Below, one piece after another: positions 15,740 to 23,219 of a DNA stretch of 25,880 nucleotides. The stretch comes from CAZJHX01 sp964545715. Lineage in GTDB: Bacteria; Myxococcota_A; UBA9042; GCA-2863065. The stretch lies in NCBI GenBank assembly GCA_964545715.1, contig CAZJHX010000148.1:1-25880 (forward strand), read 5' to 3'. The translations under genes and the position numbers were made by a program. Within the stretch, counting starts at the first letter, position 1, and every line of letters begins with the position of its first letter. A model generated the notes under the pieces. It made no database searches. It saw nothing but the letters and a program-made list of their open reading frames with translations, and was not told where the DNA came from.

Positions 15740-15745
15740 CTCCTC
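15740..15745 (-). promoter_or_regulatory. Ribosome binding site deciding the DUF4856-like start
   Basis: GAGGAG on the minus strand, seven bases before ATG 15732 and adjoining the preceding TAA stop (15746-15748). It supports this start over longer open-frame alternatives. Confidence 0.75.
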
Positions 15746-16393
15746 TTATTCGCAAACGCGATGCTCGGGCTCGCAGACGAGTCCCTCACAGTCGTTGTCG
15801 CTGAAACAGTCAAACTCTCGGAAAGCGGGCTTCTTGCCGATGCAGAGCGCCGGCGTCTCCGGCGACGCGAGCACGCATCGGCGGTTTGTGAGATCGCAGC
15901 ACTGCGTGCTCGGGCAGTCGCCAACCGCCTTGACACAGCACACGTTGTCGCACTCCGAGCCGCCCTTGGACTTCACGCAGATCGCGCCGGTCTGGATGTC
16001 CTCGCTGAGTCCGACGAAGGTGACCGTGCCGTAGTACGGGTCCACGACCTTACGCCCGGGATCGCCGCTGGTGCTGTCGTAGTACTCAAACACGCCCAGG
16101 GTATTGAAGGTGTGGCGCCAGGTCGTGGGACCGGGGCTGATCAGGTTGGGCGAGTAGAGCTCGGTCGGGCTGCCAAGGCTCGTGATATCGCCGGGCCGGT
16201 CGGCCAGGTTACGAAACTCCACGGTCTGGCCCACGGTGATGACCAGACACGGGGGGCTGATGGTGCCCTCAGGCGTCAGCTCTACGATGCGGCCGCCGGG
16301 ATTGCCGGAGGCTGTCGGCTGCACCAACGGCAGGTCCGGCGTGGTGGTGCAGCCGGCGATGACGAGAGCGCAGAAGAAGGAAGCGAGCTTCAC
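15746..16393 (-). CDS. Cupredoxin-fold lipoprotein lacking copper ligands, with Cys-rich C-terminal domain
   Basis: The 215 residues start with a lipoprotein signal (lipobox VIAGC, C15). Residues 35-128 follow the plastocyanin/cupredoxin plan: ITVGQTVEFRN, a Pro/Gly turn SPGPTTWRHTF, then GVFEYYDS and YYGTVTFVG. The usual type-1 copper ligands are missing: no His in the first ligand loop (ADRPGDIT), no Cys after FEYY, and no His or Met before YYGTV. The C-terminal 75 residues hold 12 cysteines, including CC pairs, as in small disulfide domains. GTG 16393 overlaps the glycosyltransferase stop (GTGA). EfeO iron-uptake proteins pair a cupredoxin domain with an imelysin domain; here a cupredoxin-like protein sits beside an imelysin-associated type protein, which I find suggestive. 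Confidence 0.75.
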   Translation of the reverse strand: MKLASFFCALVIAGCTTTPDLPLVQPTASGNPGGRIVELTPEGTISPPCLVITVGQTVEFRNLADRPGDITSLGSPTELYSPNLISPGPTTWRHTFNTLGVFEYYDSTSGDPGRKVVDPYYGTVTFVGLSEDIQTGAICVKSKGGSECDNVCCVKAVGDCPSTQCCDLTNRRCVLASPETPALCIGKKPAFREFDCFSDNDCEGLVCEPEHRVCE

Positions 16394-17847
16394 GGGCGAT
16401 CCTCCGTGAGGGTGTAGACGGTAAGCTGGGGCGACCCGGCCCGGTCAAAGCGCGCCACCTCGACCAGGCGAGGCCGCAGCGCGGACAGGTCCCCGGCGGT
16501 GGAGGTCACCAGAACGGTGTTGGGGCGGCCCCCCCGCTCGCGTAGATCGCGCATCACGTCGTGCGCGGTCGTCACGCGGGTGGCGCGATAGGCCGGGGCG
16601 TAGTGCATGAAGAGGCGCGCCTCGGAGCCGGTGTACAGTTGAAGCTGATCGGGGCTGTGGTGCGCCGCTACCCACTGCATCGCCTGCAGAGACGGCGGGA
16701 GCTCCGCGGCGCGCTCCACATGGACAGGCGCCGCCACCACCAGCGCCGCCACCGCCACGGCCAGTACGCTGAAGCGACGCACGACCGGCGCGATCCCCAG
16801 GACCGCCAGCGGGACAAGCGGCAGCAGGTGCCGCGCGTGATCCGGGTTCTGGCCCAGCAGCACCCAGCCGATGTAGATGACCGCGACAACGCCCAGACTG
16901 GTGCCCCGTCGAGGGAGAGCGAAGCGTCCCAACGAAGCCAGGCGCGAAAGCGACCCGCAAATGGGTTGGTCTTTCTGGCGGCGAGGTCTAGCGCTGCCCT
17001 CGCCGGATGGCAGAATGGAACTCGGCCGGCGAAGGCCTATACAGATCGCGTACAAGACGATCGCGGTGAGAAGTACCGGGCCAAACGTCGCCAGCAGGCC
17101 TGCGCCGAGCGCGGCGAGGCGATGGCTGGAGCCGTCCGAGACGGCCGTGTTGCCCCAGGTGGTGAAGTGTCCCTGCGTAAACTCGGCGCCCAGCGCCCAC
17201 AGCTCAGCAGGTCCGCCGGCCAGCACGGTCAGCGGCACGGCCCAGGCCAGCCCACCGGCCAGCGCGCCGGCGAAGGCTGTGCGCGGGTGTCGCCACGCCA
17301 GCGCCAACCAGACGACGAGCGCCGCAGGAGCGTAGGAGGCGCGCACGCCAAGTAGCAGACCCAGCCCGATCGCGGTCGCCGGCGCTATCCACCGCGAGGC
17401 GCCGGAGCGGCGGGCGGCCAGCAGCCCGCACAAGCACAGCGTCAGCAGATGCAGGCCCAGCGCGTCGCTCATGGCGGTGACGTCCGCCAGCCAGATGCCG
17501 GGGGCGGCAATGTACGCCCCGGCGCCTACCAGCGCGGCGGGTAGCCCGTGGGGCTTGAGCGTGCGAAACACCGCCAGCACGGCCAGCAGCCCAACCAGGA
17601 TTCCCGGCAGCGTCAGCGCCGAGGGCGCGTCAAAACCCAGGGCGGAGAAGGCGCGCCCGGCTGCGATGAACACGGGGTACCCGGGAAAGTGCGGCTGTTG
17701 GATCGTCAGGTCGAACGACGTCAGCGCCCGGGCGAAGTTGACCGCATCGTGATTCTCAAGATGGTTCGGCACGAAGGGCAGTCGGGTGGCCAACCAGGCC
17801 ACTGCAACGCCGAACGACCATCTTTTGATATTGATAACCGTTATCAT
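16390..17847 (-). CDS. Polytopic GT-C glycosyltransferase (mannosyltransferase/ArnT-like)
   Basis: The 485-residue protein has about ten membrane helices and the GT-C layout: an acidic first loop (HLENHDAVNFARAL), QPHFPGYPVF near 50-59, and a C-terminal soluble domain (about 375-485). Such enzymes transfer a sugar from a polyprenyl-phosphate donor on the outer face of the inner membrane. Residues 273-318 break the pattern with a non-helical Ser/Arg-rich insert of poor GC3. The only usual start giving a full first helix is ATG 17847, which lies inside the Fur-like operator; GTG 17802 is the alternative but would cut the helix. It is first gene of unit A, and why a glycosyltransferase should be iron-controlled is unclear. 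Confidence 0.8.
   Translation of the reverse strand: MITVINIKRWSFGVAVAWLATRLPFVPNHLENHDAVNFARALTSFDLTIQQPHFPGYPVFIAAGRAFSALGFDAPSALTLPGILVGLLAVLAVFRTLKPHGLPAALVGAGAYIAAPGIWLADVTAMSDALGLHLLTLCLCGLLAARRSGASRWIAPATAIGLGLLLGVRASYAPAALVVWLALAWRHPRTAFAGALAGGLAWAVPLTVLAGGPAELWALGAEFTQGHFTTWGNTAVSDGSSHRLAALGAGLLATFGPVLLTAIVLYAICIGLRRPSSILPSGEGSARPRRQKDQPICGSLSRLASLGRFALPRRGTSLGVVAVIYIGWVLLGQNPDHARHLLPLVPLAVLGIAPVVRRFSVLAVAVAALVVAAPVHVERAAELPPSLQAMQWVAAHHSPDQLQLYTGSEARLFMHYAPAYRATRVTTAHDVMRDLRERGGRPNTVLVTSTAGDLSALRPRLVEVARFDRAGSPQLTVYTLTEDRP
16894..17031. repeat. Probable in-frame insertion of a repeat element in the glycosyltransferase gene
   Basis: About 46 codons between two membrane helices encode a Ser/Arg/Leu/Gly string (ILPSGEGSARPRRQKD, SLSRLASLGRFALPRRG) unrelated to GT-C proteins. 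Many codons here end in A or T (att, cca, gct, aga, cct, aaa, caa, ctt, gga, cga), against nearly none on either side. Similar 'SRLASLGRFALPRRG' peptides occur where small palindromic genome repeats insert in frame; this last link is from memory. Boundaries are approximate. Confidence 0.5.
17832..17846 (-). promoter_or_regulatory. Fur-box-like operator before unit A
   Basis: TGATAACCGTTATCA is a perfect inverted repeat of 7 bases around one central base and matches the 7-1-7 Fur consensus at 13 of 15 positions (counting N). It sits in an AT-rich patch (17821-17850) and covers the glycosyltransferase start codon. It implies metal-dependent repression of the genes from 17847 to 12873. Confidence 0.78.
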
Positions 17848-17860
17848 TAAGCCCGAGATT

Positions 17861-17876
17861 GCCCGAAGTGCCGGGC
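17861..17876. terminator. Short hairpin between the kinase gene and unit A
   Basis: GCCCG and CGGGC close a 6-base loop, in the 97-base gap after the kinase stop at 17945. It may end kinase transcription before the Fur-controlled promoter, but it lacks a T-run and the stem is only 5 bp. Confidence 0.3.
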
Positions 17877-17944
17877 CGTCGTCAACAGACCTCCGTCAAC
17901 TTTTGTTCAGACAGGGTTGCAGCGTTGCGGTCGCAGCCGTGCGG

Positions 17945-19726
17945 TCAGGCTCCCCGTGCCCGCGCGGCGAAAAGCTCCCTGGACAGCCTGTCCAGAAGCA
18001 CGTCCTCGGAGACCGGCTTGCTCACGTATCCGCTGCAGCCGGCGCGCAGGCACCTCTCTTCGTCCTCTTTCATCGCATAGGCGGTCAGCGCGATGATGGG
18101 CACGTTGATCCCGGACCGGCGCAGCCTCGCCGTGGCGGCATAGCCGTCCATGACCGGCATTTGAATGTCCATCAGGATCATCTCGTACGGTGTCCCGGCC
18201 TCCTCGTTCTTCAGAGCGTCCTCAACGCCCTGGAGACCGTTGCTCGCCACACCGACGCGCGCACCCGCCCGCTCCAGGAAATGCCGGATGATGCGCTGGG
18301 TGGCCGGGGTGTCCTCCACTACGAGCACGTGGACGTCGTCAAGTGGGCTGGCGGCTCCTTCGGCGGCGTGCGAGGTCGGGCTCGCCGCGAGGCCCTCGCT
18401 GGCGGGGAGGACGACCTGTTGTCGATACGTGAAGGTGCTTCCACTACCGACCTCCGACCGAACGGAGATCTCGCCACCGATGAGGGCAGCCAGGCGTTGC
18501 GAGATGCACAACCCCAGGCCCGTGCCGCGCGAGGCGGAGGTCTTGGACTCGATCTGGCTGAACGGGTCAAAGATGTCGGCCAGCCGGTCAGGGGCTATTC
18601 CAATGCCCGTGTCCTTGACCGTGATCGCGAGCTCGCCATGCTCGGAAGGCGCACACGGCTCGACACCGATGTGAATGCTCACGCCCCCCTCAAGCGTGTA
18701 TTTGATCGCGTTGCCGACGAGGTTGATCAGGATCTGCCGCAGGCGCAGGGGGTCGGTCATAATCGCCGCCGGTACGTTGCCGTCAACGCTGACGCTGAAG
18801 TTCAATCGTCTCTTCCTGGCGCCGGCCTTGAGTGTCGAAGCGACCGAGTCCATCACCTCCGTCACCGACGACGGACATATGTCCGTTGTGATCTCGCCGG
18901 CCTCGATCTTTGAGAGATCGAGGACGTTGTTGACCAGAGAGAGCAGGTGAGTCGAGCTCTCCTTGAGGTCCCGCAGCCAATCCGCACGCACGGCGGGTTG
19001 CAGCCTGGACTGGGCCAGGATGTCCGCGATCCCCACAATCGCGGTGAGTGGGGTTCGAATCTCGTGCGACATCGACGCGAGGAACGCGCTCTTCGCCTTG
19101 CTGCCGGCCTCAGCCGCTTGCTTGGCGATGGCGAGGTCTTCGGCTCGACGTCGCTGCGCCTCGGCAGCCTCGGCTTCCGCCGCCATCAGGCGATAGACAC
19201 CCCGCATGTCACGAGCGACCAGCACGCTGACGCGATCGTCGACGCCCGAAGCGGCGAGGGCGCGGCCGTGAAGGGCCACCGGGAGGGCAGCGCCGTCACC
19301 ATCGGAGAACTCGACATCCAGCCTGCCGGGAAGCTCTCGAAGCTTCAGAGCCGCCATCATCGCTACCAGCGGCGGCTGGTCCGCTTCCCTGGCGAGCAGA
19401 GCGCCAAGTGGAAGCCCAAGAAGGGACTTTGCCGGTCTGCCCAGCAGCCCACAGGCAGCCGGATTCACCGTTTCGATGCAGTCATTGGCGTCGAGGACGA
19501 GAATGCAGTCCGGGACGGACTCGAGAATCGCCTGTACGAAGTCGCGCTGCCGCGCCACCTCGTGAAACAGGCACCTCACCTCCTCCGCCGTGTTGTTTAC
19601 GAGGAACGCGATGGCGTCCAGCTGGTCTCGGTTGCCCGACCGGGTCATGCGGGCGCCGAAGTCGCCCCGAGCGACGTCGATCAGGACCGCTGCCAGCTCG
19701 TCCGACCACTCATCGGGCGTCGGCAT
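17945..19726 (-). CDS. Cytosolic hybrid sensor histidine kinase (HAMP-like, PAS, HisKA, HATPase, receiver)
   Basis: The 593 residues contain, in order: a HAMP-like helical region (1-60), a PAS domain (about 62-175), a coiled linker, and HisKA with the phosphorylated His221 in SHEIRTP. An ATPase domain follows (N box NLVGNAIKYT at 335-344, DTGIGIA at 372-378, GTGLGL at 401-406), and then a receiver domain (about 466-588) with Asp520 in MDIQMPVMDG, Thr548 and Lys570. No transmembrane helix is seen, so the signal is cytosolic. Phosphate would pass from His221 to Asp520 and probably on to an unlinked phosphotransfer protein; no output regulator lies nearby. ATG 19726 overlaps the upstream STAS-like gene by 17 bases. 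Longer frames to 19972 are shadow sequence. Confidence 0.9.
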   Translation of the reverse strand: MPTPDEWSDELAAVLIDVARGDFGARMTRSGNRDQLDAIAFLVNNTAEEVRCLFHEVARQRDFVQAILESVPDCILVLDANDCIETVNPAACGLLGRPAKSLLGLPLGALLAREADQPPLVAMMAALKLRELPGRLDVEFSDGDGAALPVALHGRALAASGVDDRVSVLVARDMRGVYRLMAAEAEAAEAQRRRAEDLAIAKQAAEAGSKAKSAFLASMSHEIRTPLTAIVGIADILAQSRLQPAVRADWLRDLKESSTHLLSLVNNVLDLSKIEAGEITTDICPSSVTEVMDSVASTLKAGARKRRLNFSVSVDGNVPAAIMTDPLRLRQILINLVGNAIKYTLEGGVSIHIGVEPCAPSEHGELAITVKDTGIGIAPDRLADIFDPFSQIESKTSASRGTGLGLCISQRLAALIGGEISVRSEVGSGSTFTYRQQVVLPASEGLAASPTSHAAEGAASPLDDVHVLVVEDTPATQRIIRHFLERAGARVGVASNGLQGVEDALKNEEAGTPYEMILMDIQMPVMDGYAATARLRRSGINVPIIALTAYAMKEDEERCLRAGCSGYVSKPVSEDVLLDRLSRELFAARARGA

Positions 19727-20150
19727 CTTCCAACAAACGCTGCTGTGACCACGCGACGGCGCGGTCCAGCGTTGGGAACATCCTCGTCGGCACGACCGGC
19801 TTTCGAATGCCCATGAAGAAGGCCCCGACCGCACGGGCAAAGAAAGAGCTGCACACCAGGGCCGTGGCACACAGCACATCCGGCTGCATGATCTTGGCCC
19901 AGAACTCGCGTACCTCCGGCGTCTGGTCCCCGAGGTGGTCGACAAAGACGACGATCGCGATGGGGCGGCCAAAGACCTGAGAGCAGCGACGATACCCTTC
20001 GTAAACGACCCGCGCCAGCTCCGGCGTTTCGATCACGCCGTCGTCGGGAACAGCGGCGACCAGCCCGGGCTCCAGCCAGAAGAGCTTGCCGTGTGGCAAC
20101 TGCTCAGCCAGCTCCCATCCTGTGGTGTCCAGATCCACGCGGCCCCCCAT
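19710..20150 (-). CDS. STAS/SpoIIAA-like small protein, probable partner of the hybrid kinase
   Basis: With ATG 20150 the protein is 146 residues. It has the beta/alpha order seen in short SpoIIAA/STAS-like proteins of Myxococcota: LFWLEPGLVAAVPDDGVI, a helix (TPELARVVYEGYRRCSQVFG), the strand RPIAIVVFVDHLG, VCSSFFARAVGAFFMG, and a closing PTRMFPTLDRAVAWSQQRL. The C-terminal ALDRAVAWL-type helix is characteristic. The frame stays open to GTG 20165 and TTG 20210, but the extra residues have poorer codon use. The gene overlaps the kinase start by 17 bases, so the pair is cotranscribed; I infer that it binds or modulates the kinase. Family assignment is by pattern only. Confidence 0.62.
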   Translation of the reverse strand: MGGRVDLDTTGWELAEQLPHGKLFWLEPGLVAAVPDDGVIETPELARVVYEGYRRCSQVFGRPIAIVVFVDHLGDQTPEVREFWAKIMQPDVLCATALVCSSFFARAVGAFFMGIRKPVVPTRMFPTLDRAVAWSQQRLLEDADAR

Positions 20151-20277
20151 GATGCGGCCAGGCACGTAATTTACACCCCTGGCGTTGGCCGCGAAATTGA
20201 CGTGCAACAATTGGGCGTCACAAGTTGACAGCAGCCGCCGGGAGGTCTTGAGCGCCCCACTGGAGTACCCTTAGCAG

Positions 20278-21588
20278 GTGGAGCGGTACTACCGGATCGT
20301 GTGCCCTGCCTGTGAGCACGCGCACTACACCCGCGAGGGTCTGATGCCTCGCAGCGGGCTCTTCTCCCTGCTCTGCCAGGGGTGCCGGCAGCGCTTCGAC
20401 GGCGACGCTGGGGAGCTCCAGCGGGTAGATGAGCCGCCGCAGGTCGCCCCGACACCCGTCGCGCCTGAGCCGCCGCCCGAGTCGAAAGCCAAGCCGGCCG
20501 CTGCGCCACGTCCAGCGCCGCCGACCACTGCACCGCGGGACGCGCGCTTCATCTTTGCGGCGCGGCTGTGGTGGGCTCAGGTGGCGCTTTGTGGGCTGGC
20601 GGTCGTGTTTGCAGGTTGGGCCGCGGCGCACGGGCGATCGGGCATGGGCATCACCGGGGTCGTGGTGGGCGCCACGTGGACGCTGGCCAGCGCGCTGGGG
20701 ACCTGGGCGTTTTGGCGCGGACAGACCTGGGCGCGCGGGTTTGGCGTGATCCTGGCGCGCATCCAGCTGCTCTTCGGTGTGTTGGGCCTGCTGGCGTGCG
20801 GGTGGGCGGTGTGGGCCCTGCTCGACGGCGAGCGCGTGCCGTGGCGGTTGCGCGGCGTCTTTGGGGCCCGCCGGGTTGGCGCCGTGTTGTTGTCGGGGCT
20901 GATGGCGATCGCGCTGTTGAGCCTTTCGGACCGCTTCAAAAAGGCTGTGCGCGCGCTGCCGAAGATCGACGCCTCGCCACCTCGGGGCCGGCTGGGTTGG
21001 GCGGCCGTCGGGCTTCTGGGGCTGTGCGGAGTGCTGATCATGGCCGCCGGTTACGGGGCGGACTTCCGTGGTTGGCCCCGCATCTGGGGGCTGCGCGGTC
21101 TTGGCTGGGTCCCCGGCATCTTCGGTCTGGTCATCCTGCTTCGCGCCCTGCTCACCGCCGCCGGAGAGGGACGCCGCGGTCTCAAGCTGGCGTCGAGCCT
21201 GGCGCTGGTAGCGCTGATCGGTGGGAGCTGGGCGTGGGCGCACACCACTCGTGCAGAGCAGATCGAGGTCGCGATGGCCGGGCTGGCGGACATGAGGACC
21301 GCCTGCCGCGCGGCGTGGCACCGCCCACATCGCAAACACCGCCACCGGCGGCGGTGGCGCTCGGGGCACGGCGCCACGCTGGCCGACGTGAGGGAGAAGC
21401 GGCGGCCGGCCGTCACGCAGGCGTCCGCCATCGGAGCCGCGTTGTACGCTTCAAATCCGCCGTTTCGCCTGCTGGTCGACAGCTTCTGGCGTCACCGGAT
21501 ACGGTCGCCTATGCCACCCGCCGACGAGATCAACTTCTGCTACTGGCGGCTGCGCAAGACGGTCCGAAACCGCCTCAGCCACTACTGA
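20278..21588 (+). CDS. Zinc-ribbon polytopic membrane protein with a basic C-terminal tail
   Basis: The 436-residue protein starts with a four-cysteine ribbon (C9, C12, C33, C36), followed by a Pro/Ala linker (about 50-88) and seven hydrophobic helices (about 94-117, 123-143, 154-182, 199-216, 239-258, 276-295, 302-321). The tail of about 110 residues is very basic, with HRPHRKHRHRRRWRSGH near 348-364. GC3 stays high to the stop codon, so the odd tail is probably real and not a frameshift product. No family is recognised; N-terminal ribbon plus membrane domain is a common plan of uncharacterised Myxococcota proteins. The start is GTG 20278. It is divergent from the kinase pair and converges on the next lipoprotein gene with 8 bases between. 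Confidence 0.72.
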   Translation: MERYYRIVCPACEHAHYTREGLMPRSGLFSLLCQGCRQRFDGDAGELQRVDEPPQVAPTPVAPEPPPESKAKPAAAPRPAPPTTAPRDARFIFAARLWWAQVALCGLAVVFAGWAAAHGRSGMGITGVVVGATWTLASALGTWAFWRGQTWARGFGVILARIQLLFGVLGLLACGWAVWALLDGERVPWRLRGVFGARRVGAVLLSGLMAIALLSLSDRFKKAVRALPKIDASPPRGRLGWAAVGLLGLCGVLIMAAGYGADFRGWPRIWGLRGLGWVPGIFGLVILLRALLTAAGEGRRGLKLASSLALVALIGGSWAWAHTTRAEQIEVAMAGLADMRTACRAAWHRPHRKHRHRRRWRSGHGATLADVREKRRPAVTQASAIGAALYASNPPFRLLVDSFWRHRIRSPMPPADEINFCYWRLRKTVRNRLSHY

Positions 21589-21596
21589 GCGCGCTG

Positions 21597-23210
21597 CTAC
21601 CAGAGGATGCGGTTGCCGTAGAGCGCAGCGGGAGGATCCTTGCCGGTCAGCTTCATCAGGTTGGCCGACAGCAGCACATCGCCCGCGAGGTCCCAGCCGA
21701 TGGGGGTGCCCTGCTCGTTGGACGGCAGCGTCGTGGCCAGCCAAGGTGTGACGGCGCCGGCCCCCAGACGCGTGGACATGCCCTGATAGAGCAGGGTGTC
21801 GCGATACACGATCAGGCGGCGCGAGGACGTGCACGGCGGCAGGACGCCCGTGATGTCCACCATGGTCCACAGGCCCACGGTCGCGTCGGTGTTTGGGTCG
21901 TACGGCGCGTAATGCAGCTGCCGCTTGGGCTCGTCGCCGCATTCGGCGCCGGTGATCACAGCAAACCAATCAGAGGACGCGGCGGCGCTCCAGGAGCGGG
22001 TACCCAGCGGGCTGTGCCCCACGGACGACTCGTACTGGTCCAACGCCGCGATCAGCTCGCCGGGCGCCCCCAGAAGGCTGTGTTTGATGGCCACCGATCC
22101 TCCGGTGACCGGGAAACACGTGAGGCGCAGGTCGGTGTCGGTCCGGCCAAGCAAGCAGCCGTGCTCGGTACCGGGAACGGTGGCGCCCTGGTCCTTGTCC
22201 AGCTCCACGGTCAGACCGGACGACTCCAGGGTCAGGGCGCCGTCCTCGCCGGGCTCGCCCCAGAGCAGCTCGTTGGCCACAACGCCGTCGGGCAGACCGG
22301 GGGTCTCGGGCACCGGGCTGCGCAGGATCAGCAGGCGCCCGCCCGAGCTGCGCATGCGGGTCCAGGCGCCGGTGTCGTCCGTCTCCTCGAGCAGGGTCAA
22401 GGCAGGGGCGCCGGGTGTCGCAAAGGGCAGGACCTGTAGGCGGCGCATGGCCACCAGCGCGCCTTTTGAGTCCGTGGTCATGTCCCAGTGCAGCCAGTAG
22501 ATCCAGTCCCCCACCCGTGTCACGTGCATGCCGCTGTTCTTGCCCGGGACCTCGATCACCTTTGTCCAGCAGCCCAGCCCGCCCTCGCTGGGATGCGGTC
22601 CGGTGCCGGTGTACTGCGGCCACGTCTGCGGGCTGTCGGCGCCCAGGCAAGCCGGGAACGGCAGCACCACGTCGCAGTCCTGCAGCGTCAGGTCCTTGCA
22701 CTCGCCGCCCGCCGGGCACTCACCGCAGGGGCGATAGCACTTCAGTGAGCCGACCTTCTCCTCGGGGCTCTCCGGGAAGGGGCAGCTGTTGGCGCCGTGG
22801 CACCGCTCCCAGGGCAGGCACGCGCCGGGGAAGCAGTCCTTTTCGCTGGACGGGCGCTCCGCCCACGGCAGGACCTGATCAGTGAAGTCCGACGGACACG
22901 GATCCAGGACGAACGGCGCAGTGGCCGGATCCAGGTAGGGTGGCGGCTCAACGACGTCGGGATCCGCCGGCCCGGAGTCCTCGGAGACCGCGACGTCGTC
23001 CGGCGGCGGCGGCTCGGAGACGTCCGGCGCCGACGGCAAGCTCGTGTCCGCGGGGCCCGCCGATGCAGCGTCCGAAAACTGCTCGGCCGGATCGTCGGGC
23101 TTGCCGAATGGATCGTCGCCGCCAAACGGCGAGGGGTTGGGCTCGATGATGCACGCCGACGCCAGCGCCGAGACCAGCAGCACGATCAGCGGTGGACGTA
23201 CCTGCACCAT
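21597..23210 (-). CDS. Cys-rich, propeller-like surface lipoprotein
   Basis: The 537 residues begin with a lipoprotein signal (lipobox LASAC, C20) and a long Asp/Pro/Ser-rich disordered linker (about 21-98). A compact Cys-rich segment follows (about 100-200, at least ten cysteines, CFPGACLPWERCHG and CYRPCGECPAGGEC). The C-terminal 330 residues read as beta-propeller-like strands (GDWIYWLHWDMTTDSKGALVAMRR, GRLLILRSPVPE, RLIVYRDTLLYQG), typical of predicted cell-surface lipoproteins in this group. No enzymatic motif is visible. ATG 23210 is nine bases after the YfhO-like gene, so the two form a probable operon. The Cys-rich-plus-propeller theme also occurs in the proteins at 29 and 25040. Confidence 0.8.
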   Translation of the reverse strand: MVQVRPPLIVLLVSALASACIIEPNPSPFGGDDPFGKPDDPAEQFSDAASAGPADTSLPSAPDVSEPPPPDDVAVSEDSGPADPDVVEPPPYLDPATAPFVLDPCPSDFTDQVLPWAERPSSEKDCFPGACLPWERCHGANSCPFPESPEEKVGSLKCYRPCGECPAGGECKDLTLQDCDVVLPFPACLGADSPQTWPQYTGTGPHPSEGGLGCWTKVIEVPGKNSGMHVTRVGDWIYWLHWDMTTDSKGALVAMRRLQVLPFATPGAPALTLLEETDDTGAWTRMRSSGGRLLILRSPVPETPGLPDGVVANELLWGEPGEDGALTLESSGLTVELDKDQGATVPGTEHGCLLGRTDTDLRLTCFPVTGGSVAIKHSLLGAPGELIAALDQYESSVGHSPLGTRSWSAAASSDWFAVITGAECGDEPKRQLHYAPYDPNTDATVGLWTMVDITGVLPPCTSSRRLIVYRDTLLYQGMSTRLGAGAVTPWLATTLPSNEQGTPIGWDLAGDVLLSANLMKLTGKDPPAALYGNRILW

Positions 23211-23219
23211 GGCGACAGT

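Noticed and set aside
20225..20253. Perfect TTGACA -35 element before the zinc-ribbon gene
   Set aside because: No acceptable -10 element lies 16-18 bases downstream (ttgagc at 20248), so it is not called a promoter.
20568..22439. A 623-codon plus-strand frame overlapping the zinc-ribbon gene and the lipoprotein gene
   Set aside because: Its translation is Arg/Gly/Ala-rich without domains, and both overlapping genes have clear signals (Cys ribbon, helices, lipobox) and correct third-position bias.
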